Shown: positions 10,104 to 21,812, counted from the first letter of the stretch. The stretch is 64,000 bases of DNA from Pseudomonas lalkuanensis (GCF_008807375.1 NZ_CP043311.1:1158001-1222000), one strand, 5' to 3'. Notes: generated by a model not told the origin, from the sequence alone. Made by a program: numbers and translations.

Positions 10104-10553
10104 ATGGCCATTCGCGTGCAGGAAGGCGCTTTCGATCCCGGTGTTGAACTCAACGCGCTGCACGCGGCCAACGTCGGCATTGGCGCCGTGGTCGGGTTCG
10201 TTGGCTACGTGCGCGACTTCAATGACGGCCAGGAAGTGGCGGGGATGTTCCTCGAACATTACCCGGGCATGACCGAGAAGGCCCTGGAGAAGATCGGGGC
10301 AGAGGCACGGGAACGCTGGCCGCTGCTCAACGTGGAGATACTCCACCGCGTTGGCCGCCTGGAACCGGGCGAGCCCATCGTCTTCGTCGGCACCGCCAGT
10401 GCCCATCGCCAGGCAGCGTTCGACGCGTGCAACTTCATCATGGACTTCCTCAAGACCCGCGCGCCCTTCTGGAAGAAGGAAGACACTGCCGAAGGCCCAC
10501 GCTGGGTGGAAGGGCGGTGCAGCGACAAGGCCGCCGCCGAGCGTTGGGAATAA
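10104..10553 (+). CDS. moaE: Molybdopterin synthase large subunit MoaE
   Basis: MoaE is the catalytic subunit that converts precursor Z to molybdopterin using MoaD thiocarboxylate. The 149-residue product shows GAVVGFVGYVRDFNDG, EHYPGMTEKALEKI, HRVGRLEPGEPIVFVGTASAHR and the C-terminal lysine pair APFWKKED typical of the active site. It starts immediately after moaD with the SD AGGAGG inside the moaD end, indicating translational coupling. Confidence 0.96.
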   Translation: MAIRVQEGAFDPGVELNALHAANVGIGAVVGFVGYVRDFNDGQEVAGMFLEHYPGMTEKALEKIGAEARERWPLLNVEILHRVGRLEPGEPIVFVGTASAHRQAAFDACNFIMDFLKTRAPFWKKEDTAEGPRWVEGRCSDKAAAERWE

Positions 10554-10573
10554 TCCGAGTGCGGATTGCTTTT

Positions 10574-10598
10574 CCTGTGGGGGTGAATTCATTTGCCC
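10574..10598. repeat. REP-like palindromic repeat
   Basis: CTGTGGGGGTGAATTCATTTGCC is a copy of the Pseudomonas REP type (centre GAATTCATTC-like) seen at several other intergenic places in this window. It lies between moaE and its terminator. Confidence 0.55.
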
Positions 10599-10615
10599 CC
10601 CAAAAGATTCCGAAC

Positions 10616-10640
10616 AAGCCTGGCCATTGCCGGGCTTTTT
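10616..10640 (+). terminator. Terminator after moaE
   Basis: The stem AGCCTGGC-CATT-GCCGGGCT (one mismatch) is followed by T5. It is the likely end of the moaCDE transcript. Confidence 0.7.
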
Positions 10641-10847
10641 CATGGGTAATTGACGATCTGTACATTTGAGTCCAGTATGGACTCATAAGTACAAGTTAGC
10701 GGCATCCATGATGATCCTCAGCCAGCTACCCACCTCATTCCCATCCCGGCCGTCCATGGCCGTGTCTTCTTCTGCCTCGCAAACCCATTCCGAACCTGCT
10801 CGTCCTATCCTGTGGCGGGCATCCATCCGTACTGCGGGAGTCGCACC

Positions 10848-11624
10848 ATGAAGAAACTCGTTCTGCTGGGCAGCCTTGCCCTGAGCCTGCTTGCCTCCAG
10901 CGTTTTCGCCGCTGACAAGCCCCTGCGCATTGGCATCGAGGCCGCCTATCCGCCCTTCGCCTTCAAGACGCCGGACGGCCAGATCTCTGGCTTCGACTAC
11001 GACATCGGCAATGCCATGTGCGAAGAGATGAAAGTGAAGTGCCAGTGGATCGAGCAGGAATTCGATGGCCTGATTCCTTCCCTGAAGGTGAAGAAGGTGG
11101 ACGCCGTGCTGTCGTCCATGACCATCACCGATGAGCGCAAGAAGTCCGTCGACTTCACCGGCAAGTACTACTACAGCCCGGCGCGTCTGGTGATGAAGAA
11201 GGGCAGTGTGGTCGACCCCGAGTTCAAGAGCCTGGTGGGCAAGACCATCGGCACCCAGCGCTCAACCACCACTGACCGCTTCGCTGCCGAGGTACTGGAG
11301 CCCAAGGGTGTGAAGGTGGTGCGTTACAGCACCCAGAACGAGATCTACCTGGACGTCTTGTCCGGCCGACTGGATGGCGTGCTGGCCGACGTCTTCCCGC
11401 TCAACGAAGGCTTCCTCAAGACCGAGAACGGCAAGGGCTACGAGTTCGTCGGTCCGGTGCTGAACGATCCGAAGTACTTCGGCGAGGGTGCCGGTATCGC
11501 CGTGCGCAAGGGCGATAACGAGCTGCGCGAGAAGTTCAACAACGCCATCAAGACCCTGCGCGAGAACGGCAAGTACCAGGCGATCCAGGCCAAGTACTTC
11601 GACTTCGATATCTACGGCGAGTGA
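10848..11624 (+). CDS. Amino-acid ABC transporter periplasmic binding protein (ArgT/HisJ type)
   Basis: This 258-residue protein has a signal peptide ([21 protein letters not shown]) and the family-3 solute-binding fold: [63 protein letters not shown] and [14 protein letters not shown]. These resemble lysine/arginine/ornithine binders. No permease or ATPase gene adjoins it on the same strand, so it is an orphan binding protein; it may serve the nearby convergent Aap system or a distant transporter. The start at 10848 fits the signal peptide. A strong terminator follows. Confidence 0.9.
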   Translation: MKKLVLLGSLALSLLASSVFAADKPLRIGIEAAYPPFAFKTPDGQISGFDYDIGNAMCEEMKVKCQWIEQEFDGLIPSLKVKKVDAVLSSMTITDERKKSVDFTGKYYYSPARLVMKKGSVVDPEFKSLVGKTIGTQRSTTTDRFAAEVLEPKGVKVVRYSTQNEIYLDVLSGRLDGVLADVFPLNEGFLKTENGKGYEFVGPVLNDPKYFGEGAGIAVRKGDNELREKFNNAIKTLRENGKYQAIQAKYFDFDIYGE

Positions 11625-11640
11625 TCGATCTGCCGCTGGG

Positions 11641-11668
11641 AAGAAGCCGCGCGAATGCGCGGCTTCTT
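11641..11668 (+). terminator. Terminator after the orphan amino-acid binding protein
   Basis: A perfect 12-bp stem, AAGAAGCCGCGC / GCGCGGCTTCTT, with a GAAT loop lies 17 bp after the stop codon. Confidence 0.85.
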
Positions 11669-11783
11669 CGTTCTGGTGTGCGGCTGATGCTTTCGTACTG
11701 GTGGCGCGGGGGGAAATGCTGGGGTTCGCTTCCCTCTGCGCCAGCCTGCGAAAGGGCGTTCGAAGGCGCGTTCTTGTTCATCA

Positions 11784-11820
11784 CGTAGGATGGATGGAGC
11801 GCAGCGATACCCATCGATTG
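11784..11820. repeat. Intergenic repeat of the GTAGGATGGATGGAGCGCAGC type
   Basis: This copy starts GTAGGATGGATGGAGCGCAG and runs on through CGATACCCATCG. It is a common intergenic repeat of Pseudomonas and related genomes, and a related element (GTAGGTTGGGC...GAAGCCCAAC) is at about 54100. No coding evidence in the surrounding 11669-11851. Confidence 0.45.
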
Positions 11821-11851
11821 CCAGTGCAGGTCGATGGAAGCCACGAATGAA

Positions 11852-11875
11852 AAAGGGAGCCCGAAGGCTCCCTTT
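11852..11875 (-). terminator. Terminator of the aapJQMP operon
   Basis: A perfect 10-bp stem, AAAGGGAGCC / GGCTCCCTTT, with a CGAA tetraloop lies 20 bp beyond the aapP stop. T-rich sequence follows on the minus strand. Confidence 0.85.
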
Positions 11876-11895
11876 CTCGTTGCGGCGAACGGCTG

Positions 11896-12657
<762 letters not shown>

Positions 12658-12667
12658 GGGATGACTC

Positions 12668-13765
12668 CTAACGCTTGTGGCTGGTGTCCAGCTTGCGCTC
12701 CAGGCTCATGGAGTAGCGGGACATGCCGAAACAGAAGATCCAGAACACCAGGGCGGCGAAGACGTAGCCTTCGGTAGCCATGCCCAGCCAGGCCGGGTCG
12801 GTGGTGGCTTGCTTGATGCTGTTGAGCAGGTCGAACAGGCCGATGATGATCACCAGGCTGGTGTCCTTGAACAGCGCGATGAAAGTGTTGACGATGCCGG
12901 GGATCACCAGCTTCAGGGCTTGCGGCAGGATCACCAGGCCCATCATTCGCCAGTACCCCAGGCCCATCGCCGCAGCGGCTTCGTACTGGCCCTTGGGGAT
13001 GGCCTGCAGGCCGCCACGCACCACTTCGGCGATATAGGCCGACTGGAACATGATCACGCCGATCAGCGCCCGCAGCAGCTTGTCGAAGGACAGGCCTTCA
13101 GGCAGGAACAGCGGCAGCATCACCGATGACATGAACAGCACGGTGATCAGCGGAACACCACGCCAGAACTCGATGAAGGTCACGCAGATGACCTTGATCG
13201 CCGGCATGTTCGAACGCCGTCCCAGGGCCAGCAGGATGCCCAGCGGCAGCGCGCCGACGATACCCACCGAGGCAATCACCAGGGTCAGCATCAGGCCGCC
13301 CCATTGGCTGCTGGACACGGTGCTCATGCCAAGGAAGCCGCCGTGCAGCAGCCAGTAGGCCAGGATCGGGTAGATCACCAGGAAGCTCAGGCCGTACACC
13401 GCCTTGTGCGAAAAGCGCGGGATGAACAGCGGCGCAGCGCCGATGATGGCGATCCATACTGCCAGGTCCACTCGCCAGCGCAGGGCTTCGGGGTAGAAAC
13501 CGTACATGAACTGCGAGAAGCGCATCTTGATGAAGACCCAGCAGGCGCCTTCGCTGGTGCAGTCGGCGCGGGTGCTGCCGTTCCAGTCGGCCTGCAGGAA
13601 GGCCCACTTGATCAGCGGCGGCAGGACCAGCCACACCAGGTAGATGGCGAACAGGGTCAGCAGGGTGTTGAACCAGTTCGAGAAGAGGTTGGCGCGCAGC
13701 CAGCCCAGTACACCGACGCTCAACCGGGGTGGCGGCTGGTCGGGCTTGAATACGTGTGTCGTCAT
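12668..13765 (-). CDS. aapM: General L-amino acid ABC transporter permease AapM
   Basis: AapM is one of the two inner-membrane permeases of the Aap/Bzt importer. Its 365 residues contain several hydrophobic spans and the HisM/GlnP-type EAA loop [37 protein letters not shown]. The long N-terminal extension with extra membrane segments is typical of AapM compared with short polar amino acid permeases. It lies 10 bp after aapQ and 10 bp before aapP. Confidence 0.93.
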   Translation of the reverse strand: MTTHVFKPDQPPPRLSVGVLGWLRANLFSNWFNTLLTLFAIYLVWLVLPPLIKWAFLQADWNGSTRADCTSEGACWVFIKMRFSQFMYGFYPEALRWRVDLAVWIAIIGAAPLFIPRFSHKAVYGLSFLVIYPILAYWLLHGGFLGMSTVSSSQWGGLMLTLVIASVGIVGALPLGILLALGRRSNMPAIKVICVTFIEFWRGVPLITVLFMSSVMLPLFLPEGLSFDKLLRALIGVIMFQSAYIAEVVRGGLQAIPKGQYEAAAAMGLGYWRMMGLVILPQALKLVIPGIVNTFIALFKDTSLVIIIGLFDLLNSIKQATTDPAWLGMATEGYVFAALVFWIFCFGMSRYSMSLERKLDTSHKR

Positions 13766-13775
13766 GGTTCGCCCC

Positions 13776-14963
13776 TTACCGCTCGACTAGCGCAATGCGC
13801 TTGTTGTACCAGTTCATCAGCAGGGAAATGCTGATGCTGATGGCCAGGTAGACGCTCATGGTGATGGTGACCACCTCGATCGCCTGGCCGGTCTGGTTCA
13901 GCACCGTACCGGCGAACAGCGAGACCATGTCCGGGTAGCCGATGCCGGCCGCCAGGGACGAGTTCTTGGTCAGGTTCAGGTACTGGCTGGTGAGCGGCGG
14001 GATGATCACACGCAGGGCCTGCGGGATGATCACCAGGCGCAGGGTCTTGGCGGCGGGCAGGCCGAGCGAGCGTGCGGCTTCGGTCTGGCCATGGCTGACC
14101 GCCTGGATGCCGGAACGCACGTTCTCGGCGATGAACGCCGCGGTGTACACGGTCAGCGCCAGGGTCAGGGCGATCAGTTCCGGAATCACCACCCAGCCGC
14201 CGCGGAAGTTGAAGCCTTGCAGCTCCGGAATGCTCCACTCGAAAGGCCGGCCGAAGACCAGCGCGACCAGGCCGGGAATCACCACCAGCAGCGCGATCGA
14301 GGTGATCAGTACCGGGAAGCGCTGGCCGGTGGCCTCACGCTTGACCTTGGCCCAGCGGGCGACGGCGATGATCGCCAGCAGCACCAGTACCAGACTGACC
14401 AGGAAGGGCGTGAAGCCGTCGGCAATGGTCGGCGCCGGCATGTACAGGCCGCGGTTGTTGAGGAAGAAGTGCTCGCCGATGGCCAGGCTCTGGCGCGGCC
14501 CCGGCATGGGCAGCATCACCGCGAAGTACCAGAAGAAGATCTGCAGCAGCGGCGGGATGTTGCGGAAGGTCTCGATGTAGACAGTCGCCAGCTTGCGGAT
14601 CAGCCAGTTCGGCGACAGCCGTGCCACGCCCAGGAGGAAACCGAGGATGGTGGCGAAGAAGATGCCGATGCCCGAGACCAGCAGCGTGTTGAGCAGACCG
14701 ATGACGAAAACGCGGCCGTAGCTGTTGCTTTCGTTGTAATCGATCAGGTGTTGGGAAATCCCGAAGCCGGCGCTCTGTTCAAGGAAATCGAAGCCGGACA
14801 GGATGCCGCGCTGTTGCAGGTTGTGCTGGGTGTTCTGGAACAGGTACCAGCCCAGTGCCACGACCGCGATGACGGCGATTATCTGGAATAGCCACGCACG
14901 TGCCTTGGGATCGGTCCAGACCGAACCTTTCGGGGCACGCGGGGCGTTGGCAGGTTTTTGCAT
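13776..14963 (-). CDS. aapQ: General L-amino acid ABC transporter permease AapQ
   Basis: AapQ is the second permease of the Aap system. The 395-residue protein has membrane spans starting at about residue 18 and the EAA loop QTEAARSLGLPAAKTLRLVIIPQALRVIIPPLTSQYL. The segment IETFRNIPPLLQIFFWYFAVMLPMPGPRQS is characteristic of AapQ/BztB. It pairs with AapM in the membrane. It is separated from aapJ by 109 bp that hold a strong hairpin. Confidence 0.93.
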   Translation of the reverse strand: MQKPANAPRAPKGSVWTDPKARAWLFQIIAVIAVVALGWYLFQNTQHNLQQRGILSGFDFLEQSAGFGISQHLIDYNESNSYGRVFVIGLLNTLLVSGIGIFFATILGFLLGVARLSPNWLIRKLATVYIETFRNIPPLLQIFFWYFAVMLPMPGPRQSLAIGEHFFLNNRGLYMPAPTIADGFTPFLVSLVLVLLAIIAVARWAKVKREATGQRFPVLITSIALLVVIPGLVALVFGRPFEWSIPELQGFNFRGGWVVIPELIALTLALTVYTAAFIAENVRSGIQAVSHGQTEAARSLGLPAAKTLRLVIIPQALRVIIPPLTSQYLNLTKNSSLAAGIGYPDMVSLFAGTVLNQTGQAIEVVTITMSVYLAISISISLLMNWYNKRIALVER

Positions 14964-15037
14964 GACAGCCCTCTGGGAACCGCTGGCCGGCCGGATGGGG
15001 GACGGCGGCCAGGGTTCGCGTTGAAACGGAACTCGAA

Positions 15038-15066
15038 CCCGGCGGCCACTTCATGCGGCCGCCGGG
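15038..15066 (-). terminator. Attenuator-like hairpin between aapJ and aapQ
   Basis: A perfect 10-bp stem, CCCGGCGGCC / GGCCGCCGGG, with a 9-nt loop sits 6 bp after the aapJ stop and has no T run. Such a structure typically protects or partly terminates the message, so that the binding protein is made in excess over the permeases. That role is inferred. Confidence 0.65.
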
Positions 15067-15072
15067 CGACGG

Positions 15073-16101
15073 TCAGCGCACCGGCGGTGCGTATTGCAGA
15101 CCGCCCTTGTTCCACAGGGCGTTGAGACCGCGCTCGATCTTCAGCTCGCTACCGGCACCGATGTTGCGATCGAAGATTTCACCGTAGTTGCCGACTTGCT
15201 TGACGATTTGCACCGCCCAGTCCTTCGGCAGCTTCAGGTCCTTGCCGAACTCGCCTTCAGTGCCCAGCAGACGAGCAATGTCGGGGTTCTTGGTGGTCTT
15301 GGCCTGTTCTTCGACGTTCTTCGAGGTCAGACCCAGTTCTTCTGCGTTGAGCATGGCGAACAGGGACCAGCGCACGATGTCGAACCACTCCTCGTCACCC
15401 TGGCGCACGGCTGGGCCGAGGGGCTCCTTGGAAATCACTTCCGGCAGCACCACGTACTCGTCCGGAGCGGCCAGCTTGATGCGCTGTGCATAGAGCTGGG
15501 ACTGGTCGGAGGTCAGCACGTCGCAACGACCGGACTCCAGCGACTTGGCGCTCTCGTCGGAGGTGTCGTAGGTGATGGGGGTGTACTTCAGGTTGTTGGC
15601 GCGGAAGTAGTCGGACAGGTTCAGCTCGGTGGTGGTGCCGGCCTGGATGCACACGGTGGCGCCATCGAGTTCCTTGGCGCTGGATACGCCGAGCTTCTTG
15701 TTCACCAGGAAGCCCTGGCCGTCGTAGTAGGTCACGCCGGTGAAGTTCAGGCCCATGGCAGCATCACGGGAGCTGGTCCAGGTGCTGTTGCGCGAAAGGA
15801 CGTCGACTTCGCCGGACTGCAGCGCGGTGAAACGTTCCTTGGCGGTCAGGGGGCTGAATTTGACCTTGCTGGCGTCGCCGAACACGGCGGCGGCAACTGC
15901 GCGGCAGACGTCAACGTCGATGCCCTTGTAGTTGCCCTTGCCGTCGGCATAGGAGAAGCCCGGGAGGCCGTCACTGATGCCGCATTGCACGAAGCCTTTC
16001 TTCTTCACCGCGTCCAGGGTGGCGCCCGCCTGCGCGAAACCGCTGACACCGAGAACGGTTGCCGCGGTCAGCACGGCCAGGGTGGATTTCACCATCTTCA
16101 T
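15073..16101 (-). CDS. aapJ: General L-amino acid ABC transporter binding protein AapJ
   Basis: AapJ is the periplasmic receptor of the broad-range amino acid importer. The 342-residue protein has a signal peptide ending near GFAQAG and shows KKKGFVQCGISDGLPGFSY, KFSPLTAKERFTALQSGEVDVLSRN, GLNFTGVTYYDGQGFLVNKKL and a family-typical C-terminal extension (VGNYGEIFDRNIG). The ATG at 16101 is preceded by GGAGG. It is the first gene of aapJQMP. Confidence 0.95.
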   Translation of the reverse strand: MKMVKSTLAVLTAATVLGVSGFAQAGATLDAVKKKGFVQCGISDGLPGFSYADGKGNYKGIDVDVCRAVAAAVFGDASKVKFSPLTAKERFTALQSGEVDVLSRNSTWTSSRDAAMGLNFTGVTYYDGQGFLVNKKLGVSSAKELDGATVCIQAGTTTELNLSDYFRANNLKYTPITYDTSDESAKSLESGRCDVLTSDQSQLYAQRIKLAAPDEYVVLPEVISKEPLGPAVRQGDEEWFDIVRWSLFAMLNAEELGLTSKNVEEQAKTTKNPDIARLLGTEGEFGKDLKLPKDWAVQIVKQVGNYGEIFDRNIGAGSELKIERGLNALWNKGGLQYAPPVR

Positions 16102-17238
<1,137 letters not shown>

Positions 17239-17268
17239 CCCCACAACCCGACAGAACAAGAAACGACC

Positions 17269-19170
17269 ATGGCCCAGACCTCCGCTCCGCCCATCGCCAA
17301 CCTGCGCGACATCGAAGAACTCGAACGCCTTTCGCTGGAAGAACGCGGCATGCCGGACAGCACCTATGAGCTGATCCGCCAGAGCGCCGAGCGCCATCCG
17401 CACAAGCGCGCCCTGACCTTCCTGCTCCAGGGCGATGCCGAAGAGGCGCCGTTCGAGCTGACCTATGCACAGCTGCTGGCGCGGGTCACCCAGGCCGCCA
17501 ACGCCTTCCACCACTTGGGGGTGCGGCCGGGCCAGGCGGTGTCTTTCCTGTTGCCGAACCTGCCCCATACCCATTTCACCATCTGGGGTGGGGAAGCCGC
17601 CGGCGTGGTGAATGCCATCAACCCGTTGCTGGAGCCCGAGCACATCGCCGAGCTGGTCCATGCGGCCGACTCCAGGGTGCTGGTGACCCTGGCAGCGTTC
17701 CCCGGCACCGATCTCTGGGACAAAGTGGCCGGGCTGCGCGAACGGCTGCCGACGCTTTCGGCCATCGTTACCGTCGACCTCGCCAACCTGTTGCCCGAGC
17801 CCCAGCGCAGCGCCATCAAGGCGCAGCGTGGCCCGCTGCCGGAAGGCGTGCTGGACTTCGACGAACTGCTCGACCGGTTCCCCGCCGACCACTTGCAGAG
17901 TGGCCGGGTGATCGCGCCGGATGACGTCGCCTCCTACTTCCATACCGGCGGCACCACCGGCACGCCCAAGCTGGCGCCCCACAGCCATCGCAATGAAGTG
18001 GCCATGGCGATGATCCTCGCCTACGCCATCAACCTGGGGGAGGGCGACAACACCCTCTGCGGCCTGCCGCTGTTCCACGTGAATGGGGTGATGGTCACCG
18101 GCCTCGCCCCGATCTTCGCGGGCGCCGAATTCCTCATCGCCACGCCCCAGGGCTATCGCAATACGCAACTGATCCAGAACTTCTGGAAAGTCATCGAGCG
18201 TTATCGGGTGAGTTTCTTCAGTGGCGTGCCGACCATCTACGCGAGCCTGTTGCAGGTGCCGAGCGAGGGGCACGACCTGTCCAGCCTGCGTTATGCCCTG
18301 TGCGGCGCCGCGCCCATGCCGGTGGAACTGATCCGCCAGTTCGAGGCCAAGACCGGCCTCAAGCTGATCGAAGGCTATGGCCTGACCGAGGCGACCTGCG
18401 GCACCTGCGGCAACCCCGCCCACGGCGAGCGCCGGCCCGGCTCCATCGGCATGCGCATGCCCTATTGCCAGGTGAAGATCGCGGTACTGGACGAGCAGGG
18501 GCATTACCTGCGCGATGCCGCGCCGAACGAGATCGGCAACCTCTGCGTGCGCGGCGTGACCGTGTTCAAAGGCTACCTGCAGGCCAGCAAGAACAAGGAC
18601 ATCTGGGTCGACGGCGACTGGTTCAACACCGGCGATCTGGGGCGGATGGACGCCGACGGCTACATCTGGCTCACCGGCCGCAGCAAGGACCTGATCATCC
18701 GGGGCGGCCACAACATCGACCCGCAGATGATCGAAGACGCCCTGCACCGCCATCCCGCCGTGGCCATGGCCGCCGCCGTCGGCAAGCCGGACGACAAGGT
18801 CGGCGAACTGCCGGTGGCTTATGTGCAGCTCAAGCCCGGCGCCAGCGTCAGCGAGGCCGAACTGCTGGCGCACGCCGCCCGGCATGTGCCTGAGCGCGCG
18901 GCGGTGCCCAAGGATGTCTGGATCATCGACGCCATTCCGGTCACCGCCGTGGGCAAGACCTTCAAGCCGACGCTGCGTTTCGACGCCACCCGCCGTGCGC
19001 TGGAGCAGGTGCTGGGTGCCATTGCGCCGGGCGTGACGGTGGAAGTGGTCAACGACGACCGCCACGGCCAGGTCGCGGAGATCCGCGTGCCGGGGCTGGA
19101 TGAGTCGCTTCGGGCGAAGCTGGAAGCGCGCATGGCCGGTTATGCGGTGAGATTCCGTCTGCTGGCCTGA
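17269..19170 (+). CDS. AMP-dependent acyl-CoA synthetase
   Basis: This 633-residue ANL-family enzyme activates a carboxylic acid to its CoA thioester through an acyl-AMP. Visible motifs are the P-loop-like FHTGGTTGTPK, EGYGLTEATCG, the hinge TGDLGRMDADGYIWLTGRSKD and the catalytic Lys region AVGKTFKP. The C-terminus extends beyond the usual end (about 60 residues after the Lys). The substrate is unknown. The upstream esterase may release the acid it uses. Confidence 0.85.
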   Translation: MAQTSAPPIANLRDIEELERLSLEERGMPDSTYELIRQSAERHPHKRALTFLLQGDAEEAPFELTYAQLLARVTQAANAFHHLGVRPGQAVSFLLPNLPHTHFTIWGGEAAGVVNAINPLLEPEHIAELVHAADSRVLVTLAAFPGTDLWDKVAGLRERLPTLSAIVTVDLANLLPEPQRSAIKAQRGPLPEGVLDFDELLDRFPADHLQSGRVIAPDDVASYFHTGGTTGTPKLAPHSHRNEVAMAMILAYAINLGEGDNTLCGLPLFHVNGVMVTGLAPIFAGAEFLIATPQGYRNTQLIQNFWKVIERYRVSFFSGVPTIYASLLQVPSEGHDLSSLRYALCGAAPMPVELIRQFEAKTGLKLIEGYGLTEATCGTCGNPAHGERRPGSIGMRMPYCQVKIAVLDEQGHYLRDAAPNEIGNLCVRGVTVFKGYLQASKNKDIWVDGDWFNTGDLGRMDADGYIWLTGRSKDLIIRGGHNIDPQMIEDALHRHPAVAMAAAVGKPDDKVGELPVAYVQLKPGASVSEAELLAHAARHVPERAAVPKDVWIIDAIPVTAVGKTFKPTLRFDATRRALEQVLGAIAPGVTVEVVNDDRHGQVAEIRVPGLDESLRAKLEARMAGYAVRFRLLA

Positions 19171-19190
19171 GGCCATCTATACTGGATGTC

Positions 19191-19216
19191 GAAGGCCGCC
19201 TCACGGGGCGGCCTTC
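19191..19216 (+). terminator. Terminator-like hairpin after the acyl-CoA synthetase gene
   Basis: A perfect 10-bp stem, GAAGGCCGCC / GGCGGCCTTC, with a 6-nt loop lies 20 bp past the stop. The T run is poor, so termination may be partial. Confidence 0.6.
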
Positions 19217-19482
19217 TGCTCTGTGCAACATCCGCACTTATCGCGCCTGGCCGTCCGCAGCGGCTCCGGGCATTTTTGCGCGCCTGTAAAACTGTTGCGA
19301 AATTGTGGCGAATATCAGTAATCGTCGCGTTCCTTACCGTTATCCTGCCGTCTGTCGGCCCAACTTTAGGTGGGCATTGTCAGGCAAAAAGTGTGGGAAT
19401 ACTGTCACACCGGGTTTACAGCTGAGACAAGGATCGTTAGCGGTGTCGTCCGCTTCGACTGCCATCCGAGGCCGTTGCAGCC
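19217..19482. other. Upstream region of the cNMP-GGDEF gene
   Basis: No ORF or repeat is supported here. The stretch is A/T-richer around 19290-19400, which suits a promoter for the following gene, but I cannot name a sigma-factor site. Confidence 0.3.
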
Positions 19483-20421
19483 ATGAAGCATGTCCACTGG
19501 CAAGAAGACTTGGCTCTGCTGAGCCGACTGCGTCTGTTCCAGAACGTCACCGCGAACTGTCTGGCGCAGTTGCTCAAGGAATTCCGTGCCTGCGATCTGG
19601 AGGCAGGGGAGGTGGTGCTGTCGCCGTTCAACCGCAACCAGCACCTCTATCTGGTGGTGAGCGGGCGGCTGAAGGTCTATCTCGGTTCGCTGGATAACAA
19701 TCCGGTGAGCACCATCGAAGCGGGCGAGTGCGCCGGCGAGATCAGCTTCATCGACAACGACCATCCTTCGGCCTACGTGGTGGCCAGCGAGCCCACTACT
19801 GCGCTGCGCCTGCACCGGCAATCTTTGGTCAACCTGTTCCAGCAGTCGCCGCAGTTGATGCAGAACCTGCTGGAAGTGCTTTGCGAGCGGGTGCGCCAGG
19901 GCAACCGGATCATTCTCGACACTGAACAGAACGCCAAGATCGACACCCTCACCGGGCTCTTCAATCGCCGTTGGCTGGAGCAGATCTACCAGCGCGAAAG
20001 CACCCGCTGCGCCTTCAATGAGCAACCGTTGTCGATGCTCATGCTGGATGTGGACCACTTCAAGGCCTACAACGATCGCCACGGCCATCTGGCTGGCGAC
20101 TACGCGCTCTGCCTGGTTTCCCATACCCTGCGCAACCAGCTGCGGCCCAAGGACAGCATGGCTCGCTACGGCGGCGAGGAGTTCGTCATCCTGCTGCCGG
20201 AAATCAACGGCGATGAGGCACGGAGTATCGGAGAGCGGCTGCGCGTCAGCCTGGAGCAGATCTCCTCCTTCTATTCCCCGTTGGGTGTGCTGCCCGGTGT
20301 GACCGTTTCCATCGGCATGGCCGAGATGCAGCAGCCGGACAGCCTGCAGGGCCTGATCGCCCGGGCCGACAACGCGCTCTATCAGGCCAAGCACGATGGG
20401 CGCAATCGCCTGAATGGGTAA
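19483..20421 (+). CDS. Diguanylate cyclase with N-terminal cyclic-nucleotide-binding-like domain
   Basis: The 312-residue protein joins a CRP-type cNMP-binding fold (about 15-135, with FNRNQHLYLVVSGRLKVYLG and GECAGEISFIDNDHPSAYVVASEPT) to a GGDEF domain (about 150-312). The active site reads RYGGEEFVILLP (GGEEF, 230-234) and an inhibitory I-site RPKD is at 221-224, so both catalysis and product inhibition are expected. The ligand of the sensor domain is unknown. The ribosome-binding site is weak. Cytoplasmic, no membrane span. Confidence 0.9.
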   Translation: MKHVHWQEDLALLSRLRLFQNVTANCLAQLLKEFRACDLEAGEVVLSPFNRNQHLYLVVSGRLKVYLGSLDNNPVSTIEAGECAGEISFIDNDHPSAYVVASEPTTALRLHRQSLVNLFQQSPQLMQNLLEVLCERVRQGNRIILDTEQNAKIDTLTGLFNRRWLEQIYQRESTRCAFNEQPLSMLMLDVDHFKAYNDRHGHLAGDYALCLVSHTLRNQLRPKDSMARYGGEEFVILLPEINGDEARSIGERLRVSLEQISSFYSPLGVLPGVTVSIGMAEMQQPDSLQGLIARADNALYQAKHDGRNRLNG

Positions 20422-20556
20422 CTGCCCACAGCGAGCTCCGCGCCTCGACAGGTGATGGCCCGGCATTCGGCAACGCGAATGTTCCTTGATTTCCCTCGGC
20501 TTCAAACGTCTGTTTGCTAGAGTCCGTTCACAATCAAGACAGCCGGGAAGCTGGAC

Positions 20557-21714
20557 ATGCGCAAACTCCTGATCGCTTTGCTACTGCTGGTGGCCGTTGG
20601 CCTGGGGATCTTCTTTTACCTGCCGGGGTTCCTCGACCGCGAGATGAACACGGTGGAATCGCCGCCGCCCTATCACGCCTCTGACGAGGCCGAGAGCCTG
20701 CACAAGACGCTGTTCGTCGCCGACCTGCATGACGATGCCCTGCTGTGGAACCGCAACCTGCTGGAGCGCCATGACTTCGGCCACAGCGACCTGCCGCGCC
20801 TGCTCGAAGGCCATGTCGGCCTGCAGGTGTTCTCCACCGTGACCAAGACCCCGCGCGGCCTCAACTACGAGCGCAATGGTTCCGACACCGACGACATCAC
20901 CCTGCTGGTCATGGCCCAGCGCTGGCCCCGCGCGACCTGGCACAGCTTGCTGGAACGCGCCCTCTATCAGGGCAGGAAACTCGAAGAAGCCGCTGCCGGC
21001 AGCCAGGGCAGGCTGACCCTGGTGCGCAGCCGTGACGACTTCGCCCGCTACCTCGCCGCCAGGGAAAAGGACCCGAACCAGGTCGCCGCCATCCTCGCCA
21101 CCGAAGGCCTGCATCCGCTGGAAGGCAAACTGGAGAACGTCGATCGCATGTACGACGCGGGCTTCCGCATCATGGGCCTGACCCACTTCTTCGATAACGA
21201 GGTGGGGGGCTCCGCCCATGGCCTGGAGAAGGGCGGGCTGACCCCCTTCGGCCGCCGGGTGATCGCCCACCTGGAAGAGAAGAAGATGCTGGTGGACCTG
21301 GCCCACGCCTCCCGCGCCCTGATCGATGACGTGCTGAACATGGCCGAGCGTCCGGTGCTGGTTTCCCACACCGGCGTCGAGGGCACCTGTCCGGGTACCC
21401 GCAACCTTACCGACGCGCATATCCAGCGCATCGCCGCCACCGGCGGGGTGATCGGCATCGGCTATTGGGATACCGCCGTCTGCGCAACCTCGGTCAAGGC
21501 CATAGCCAAAGCCATCCGCTATGTCGCCGACAAGGTCGGCGTGCAGCATGTGGCGCTGGGCTCGGACTTCGACGGCGCGGTGCATACGCCCTTCGACACC
21601 AGCGGCCTGGCGCAGCTGACCCAGGGCCTGAAGGAGGCCGGATTCAGCGAGCCGGACATCGCCGCCATCATGGGCGGGAACGTCCGCCGGCTGCTGCTGG
21701 AGTCCCTTCCTTAG
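20557..21714 (+). CDS. Membrane-anchored dipeptidase, peptidase family M19
   Basis: This 385-residue protein has an N-terminal membrane anchor (about 4-26) followed by an M19 renal-dipeptidase-type metallohydrolase. Metal-site features include the HxD motif in VADLHDDALL, ILATEGLHPLEG, GLTHFFDNEVGGSAHG, LVDLAHASRALIDDVL, LVSHTGVEGTCPGTRN and LGSDFDGAVHTPFDT. The catalytic part probably faces the periplasm and cleaves dipeptides or similar amides. It is between a GGDEF gene and rhlB, on the same strand but spaced by more than 95 bp from each. Confidence 0.87.
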   Translation: MRKLLIALLLLVAVGLGIFFYLPGFLDREMNTVESPPPYHASDEAESLHKTLFVADLHDDALLWNRNLLERHDFGHSDLPRLLEGHVGLQVFSTVTKTPRGLNYERNGSDTDDITLLVMAQRWPRATWHSLLERALYQGRKLEEAAAGSQGRLTLVRSRDDFARYLAAREKDPNQVAAILATEGLHPLEGKLENVDRMYDAGFRIMGLTHFFDNEVGGSAHGLEKGGLTPFGRRVIAHLEEKKMLVDLAHASRALIDDVLNMAERPVLVSHTGVEGTCPGTRNLTDAHIQRIAATGGVIGIGYWDTAVCATSVKAIAKAIRYVADKVGVQHVALGSDFDGAVHTPFDTSGLAQLTQGLKEAGFSEPDIAAIMGGNVRRLLLESLP

Positions 21715-21812
21715 TCCAAGTCAAGCCCTTGAGTGCCCGCAGCTCTTCGCCCTGCGGGCATCTTGCTTTACACTGGCGGCCGTTCATTCCTTAACCAATC
21801 GACGAGACCACC

